From Paludibacteraceae bacterium (lineage in GTDB: Bacteria > Bacteroidota > Bacteroidia > Bacteroidales > Paludibacteraceae), in assembly GCA_017471175.1 (NCBI GenBank), contig JAFUVS010000015.1:124001-188000 (forward strand): a DNA stretch of 64,000 nucleotides. The letters are read 5' to 3'. Every line of letters starts with the position of its first letter. The first letter of the stretch is position 1. The notes under the pieces were generated by a model that worked only from the letters and a program-made list of their open reading frames with translations, was not told where the DNA came from and did not search any database. Positions 61,901 through 64,000 of the stretch are shown here, piece by piece. Both the position numbers and the translations under genes were made by a program.

Positions 61901-62166
61901 AAGAACAAATCAAAGTTAAAATTGCTGCCATTCTGCCTTGCCCGCAGATATCGTACACCCGTGTACATCGGATAATCAGCCTGCGGAGCACGATTCTGCA
62001 AACTTGCTTGTTCTTCCGTTGTATATTCCGTTTCCTCTGACTCAGAAACGTAAACAGCGTCTTCATCCGTTTCTCTCACTACAGAAACCGTACTGACTTT
62101 TTGTGCCTGCATAGAGATGCCCGCCAAAAACAAACACCCTACCAACAAAACGTAAAACTTTTTCAT
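58987..62166 (-). CDS. large secreted InlB-repeat surface protein, paralogue of the 53826 gene
   Basis: 1059 aa. Signal peptide MKKFYVLLVGCLFLAGISMQAQ. The N-terminal ~600 residues consist of beta-rich domains of about 150 residues (GTHTITYTTAQNCSDKTW, GNDGYPIYRLQANNIRA). A divergent repeat (WTFSGWTGACAGQ) and two InlB repeats (YTYTFSGWSDGTNTYG, YAYVFSGWTDGTNTYG) follow. Then comes the LCLPF C-terminal module shared with its neighbour and the tail GILYIQRNGELFDAQGQKVE. It has its own promoter and terminator, so the two paralogues are separate units. Function unknown beyond probable surface display. Confidence 0.82.
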   Translation of the reverse strand: MKKFYVLLVGCLFLAGISMQAQKVSTVSVVRETDEDAVYVSESEETEYTTEEQASLQNRAPQADYPMYTGVRYLRARQNGSNFNFDLFLTINQANGTPVSGLHVIDVNTGSNTKIEGTHTITYTTAQNCSDKTWIVDKDKDYADDPKGQITLTYKRMGNDGYPIYRLQANNIRACQSGRYYYFGGFDKEVTVKAYNYDLDQEITLTDYFDGISITASTTDRYIDNTGADVDWKYWLLAGAGTGSDNKSYRFTLKYNSATTLGSFASSLSDTEVTSLYQGSTKIEYTSVETTVTEYKTGKYKVVATFTATSGKQYMVTADFTDDCVATDEVEPQGDVPCTAYFALDQMSMTSQKTLGSKMCDADWKTGNGWSKTFTVLQATNSEGANVKLFFSDITTQSYNAITAPAADDYIFAKAELANDMSYAGYTECFNSTGWENLYYFGFVYDLSGTTYTLYSDGFSDYSNVAVGQGESNPYIGSQAYFPGAYSDPENDYVYASYHKICPYWSYYVCPNSNEKIYFDSNDVIHVERKADGNVFIQVRDKNDASAVYVQIGTAASEQGGTENGEGTSSTPTIKLSTYVNGRGSVAVSPDECLYAAGETITLTPTPGNSDWTFSGWTGACAGQITDNGNGTYTYTVPAYDCAVIANFTEGASYNVVFNNYNNSKLQSGKVKKDETPVYNGVTPEKPQDNYYTYTFSGWSDGTNTYGATETLPVVTGDVTYTAQFTQKARLFNVIFNNYDNEELWQGGFAYNTAPVYGGSKPTKPEDEDYAYVFSGWTDGTNTYGVNDILPAVTTDDVVYTAVFEQEPLELHIVLIEDEDADYYNWFSDKYNGRRATTVTLNRQFTQGKWATLCLPFDVSTALITSQGMMNRVYEFKYTKGNEEEGLTLYFAQAKRLEAGKGYIVNANATMAKKTSFVFPGVVVNTEADINSGFDIANLEGYNTQGTVYLVGTLRTGLLLGSETGTRYMGLKDNKIYYPNSEQGTNVRAYRGIFRNTEDMQMSRVRIVVEGEDGDQVSELEVVNGALEDSALPKKVMRNGILYIQRNGELFDAQGQKVE

Positions 62167-62191
62167 AACCGCATAATTTTATGTAACGCGG

Positions 62192-62222
62192 CAAAGTTAA
62201 GCAAGTCGAATCATACAACCAA
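62192..62222 (-). promoter_or_regulatory. promoter of the 58987-62166 gene
   Basis: On the minus strand, TTG at 62222-62220, a 20-bp spacer and TAACTTTG at 62199-62192. Confidence 0.72.
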
Positions 62223-62363
62223 CTGAAAACCTATTATTTTTTATTTTTTTATGCGCAAATTGTATTTTTTTACTAAGGGATGCGCATAATTTGCTCCCAT
62301 TGCATACCTAAAAACGAGTCATCAATTATCTTCAATTAACCATCAATGACTTCATTAGTCCTA

Positions 62364-62982
62364 ATGTACTCCGAAAATTTGAATATGGTCTGGGAAAACC
62401 TGCCGGCGCAATTAAGCAAAGAGAATAAGAAGTTTGTCTATGGTGTGATGCGGGAAGGCGCGCGCAAAAGATTTTGAACTTGCTATTATGTGGCTGTATG
62501 ACTGCGGATTGGTGCTTCGTTCTCATCGTATTGAAGAACCCCGTATGCCGCTGATAGCCTACCAAGAGTTATCTGTTTTCAAGCTGTTTATGGTCGATGT
62601 GGGACTGCTTGGAGCAATGGCGGGGCTGAACGCGCAAACGCTCATTGGTACGAACGACATATTTACAGAGTTTAAGGGTGCGCTGACGGAACAATTCGTT
62701 ATGCAAGAGCTGACAGCTTTATCAAACACTGACTACATTGGCTATTGGACGAATGCACGGAGCACCGCTGAAGTGGACTTTATTGTTCAACGCAATGGAA
62801 TGATTATACCCATCGAAGCAAAGTCAGGAGAAAACTTACGCTCGCGCAGTTTTACGCTGTTCTGCCAAAACTACAATCCGCATATAGCAGTCAAGACATC
62901 TCCCCTCCCGTATCACAGCGGCAAAACTGTCCAAAACATTCCCCTCTACGGGTTGGCGAGTTTCGTAGCCGGATGCGAATAA
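62364..62982 (+). pseudogene. truncated, frameshifted AAA ATPase remnant (DUF4143 C-terminal half)
   Basis: The fragment begins with VWENLPAQLSKENKKFVYG and GVMREGAR in one frame. It resumes in the next frame at AKDFELAIMWLYDCGLVLRS, the standard continuation in DUF4143 ATPases, and runs to LYGLASFVAGCE. The shift falls in a GC dinucleotide tract at 62458-62465 and is repaired by adding one GC unit. The N-terminal ~200 residues with Walker A and B are missing upstream. The retained part covers the DUF4143 domain (EFKGALTEQFVMQEL, EVDFIVQRNGMIIPIEAKSG). Non-functional as an ATPase. Confidence 0.85.
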
Positions 62983-63022
62983 AAAATCAACCACAGATTA
63001 TTCGGTCTGTGGTTGATTTTTT
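62981..63022. terminator. bidirectional terminator between the pseudogene and pnp
   Basis: A 17-bp perfect stem AAAAAATCAACCACAGA/TCTGTGGTTGATTTTTT with an 8-nt loop and A/T-runs on both sides; it ends pnp on the minus strand. Confidence 0.92.
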
Positions 63023-63053
63023 ATTATGTACGTCTCTTTAATGTCTGTTATTC

Positions 63054-64000
63054 TTAATGTCTGCGGTCCAGACGTGCTCCGTCGCCATCGAAATCGCGGT
63101 TGCGGAACTCGTGCTGTCCATGACGCTCGGAGCGGGGACGGTCGCCGTAGTTATGCTCACCACGTGCGCCGGTGGAAGCACCGAAACTGCGTTCACCACG
63201 AGGAGGACGTTGCGGACGTTCAGGCTCCACATAACCTTCGGGTTTCTCTTTGAGCGCCTTGGCAGAGAGACGGAACTTGCCTGTTTTCTCGTCCACTTCA
63301 AGCAACTTAATCATAATCTTGTCGCCTTCGTGGATGCCGGTTTCTTCCATCGTCTCATAACGCTTCCAGTCAATCTCGGAGATATGCAGCAGACCTTCCT
63401 TGCCGGGCATAAACTCTACGAAGCAGCCGTAAGGCATAATGGACTTAACTGTAGCCTCGTAGGTCTCGCCCACTTCGGGCAGAGCCACGATGGCTTTGAT
63501 TTTCGCCATAGCGGCTTGCATCGAATCGCCGTTATTGCTGGCAATCTCGACTTTGCCGCCACGGTCATCCTCGTCAATCGAGATGACTGCACCGGTCTCG
63601 GCTTGGATACCTTGGATGATCTTCCCGCCCGGACCAATAACGGCACCAATCATATCTTTGGGGATATAGAAAGTAACGATACGCGGAGCGTGCGGCTTGA
63701 TGTCGGCGCGCGGTGCGGGCATCGTTTCGAGCATACGGTCGAGAATATACATACGTGCCTCGTGGGCTTGTGCGAGGGCGTTCTCAAGAATCTCGTAACT
63801 GAGTCCGTCCACCTTGATATCCATCTGGCAGGCGGTCAGGCCATCGCGGGTACCGGTGGTCTTGAAGTCCATATCGCCGAGGTGGTCTTCGTCACCGAGA
63901 ATATCGCTGAGGATAGCGTAGTTAGTACCTTTGTTCTCGGAGATGAGTCCCATAGCGATACCACTGACAGGTTTCTTAATCTGCACACCGGCATCCATCA
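63054..64000 (-). CDS. pnp: polyribonucleotide nucleotidyltransferase (3' part; runs off the window)
   Basis: The last ~315 residues of PNPase; the 5' part lies beyond the window's right edge. The end of the second RNase PH domain ([29 protein letters not shown]), a KH domain ([19 protein letters not shown]), an S1 domain ([20 protein letters not shown]) and an Arg/Gly-rich tail ([17 protein letters not shown]) are visible. It degrades RNA phosphorolytically from the 3' end. Confidence 0.95.
   Translation of the reverse strand, partial: MDAGVQIKKPVSGIAMGLISENKGTNYAILSDILGDEDHLGDMDFKTTGTRDGLTACQMDIKVDGLSYEILENALAQAHEARMYILDRMLETMPAPRADIKPHAPRIVTFYIPKDMIGAVIGPGGKIIQGIQAETGAVISIDEDDRGGKVEIASNNGDSMQAAMAKIKAIVALPEVGETYEATVKSIMPYGCFVEFMPGKEGLLHISEIDWKRYETMEETGIHEGDKIMIKLLEVDEKTGKFRLSAKALKEKPEGYVEPERPQRPPRGERSFGASTGARGEHNYGDRPRSERHGQHEFRNRDFDGDGARLDRRH

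Overview
The window reads as a chromosomal segment of a Bacteroidota species, most likely an uncultured gut or rumen Bacteroidales. The reasons are the many promoters with the Bacteroidota-type -7 box TAnnTTTG and an upstream TTG about 19-20 bp away, an acidic TonB ending in a PEFPGG-type domain, a SusA-like GH13 enzyme, Cthe_2159-type and InlB-repeat surface proteins, and a TyrS/DapA/GyrA/RecG/PPDK gene set typical of that order. Genus cannot be fixed from the sequence alone. No rRNA, CRISPR array, prophage or intact insertion sequence was seen.

Layout. 0-4.4 kb: acyl-ACP thioesterase, a secreted Cthe_2159-type protein with a small secreted partner, and an AraC regulator. 4.5-17 kb, minus strand: recG, tonB and tRNA-Pro, then a long run gyrA-TPR-ruvX-def-rhaT-OMP-TPR-lptC. 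17-21 kb: tyrS-DUF6913-dapA-ldcA, probably one unit ending at a terminator that overlaps the gyrA promoter. 21-24 kb: ppdK and tRNA-Ser. 24.4-33.4 kb: a cobalamin riboswitch followed by a plus-strand operon of secreted proteins (two DUF4465 proteins, a 1298-aa GLUG-like protein and two related ~50-aa peptides), then a leaderless-looking surface-protein gene. 33-39.5 kb: a TolC/HlyD/two-permease exporter with nrnA. 39.5-44 kb: GH13 enzyme, GNAT, HAD hydrolase, membrane protein, recR. 44-45.6 kb: a secreted protein. 45.8-51 kb: a CoA-transferase/aminotransferase/iorB/iorA operon that looks like oxidative aromatic amino-acid catabolism, then tRNA-Phe. 51-53.8 kb: a Rossmann epimerase with a C-terminal zinc ribbon, and murI. 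53.8-62.2 kb: two paralogous giant InlB-repeat surface proteins. 62.3-64 kb: a frameshifted DUF4143 ATPase remnant and the 3' part of pnp.

Three threads run through the window. (1) Six secreted proteins from four separate loci end in the same ~25-residue tail (consensus GxLYIxRxGxxYxAQGxxx at the very C terminus), four of them after a related ~130-250-residue module containing a (T/I)LCLP(F/Y)-type signature. This looks like a common sorting or anchoring signal. (2) The riboswitch operon alternates tail-bearing surface proteins with ~50-aa peptides sharing an N-terminal YxxPxTEV motif; these peptides are easily missed by annotation. (3) Short-period tandem repeats (7-bp, and 11-bp in two places) fill same-strand gaps. 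At six of them the repeat contains the upstream gene's stop codon.
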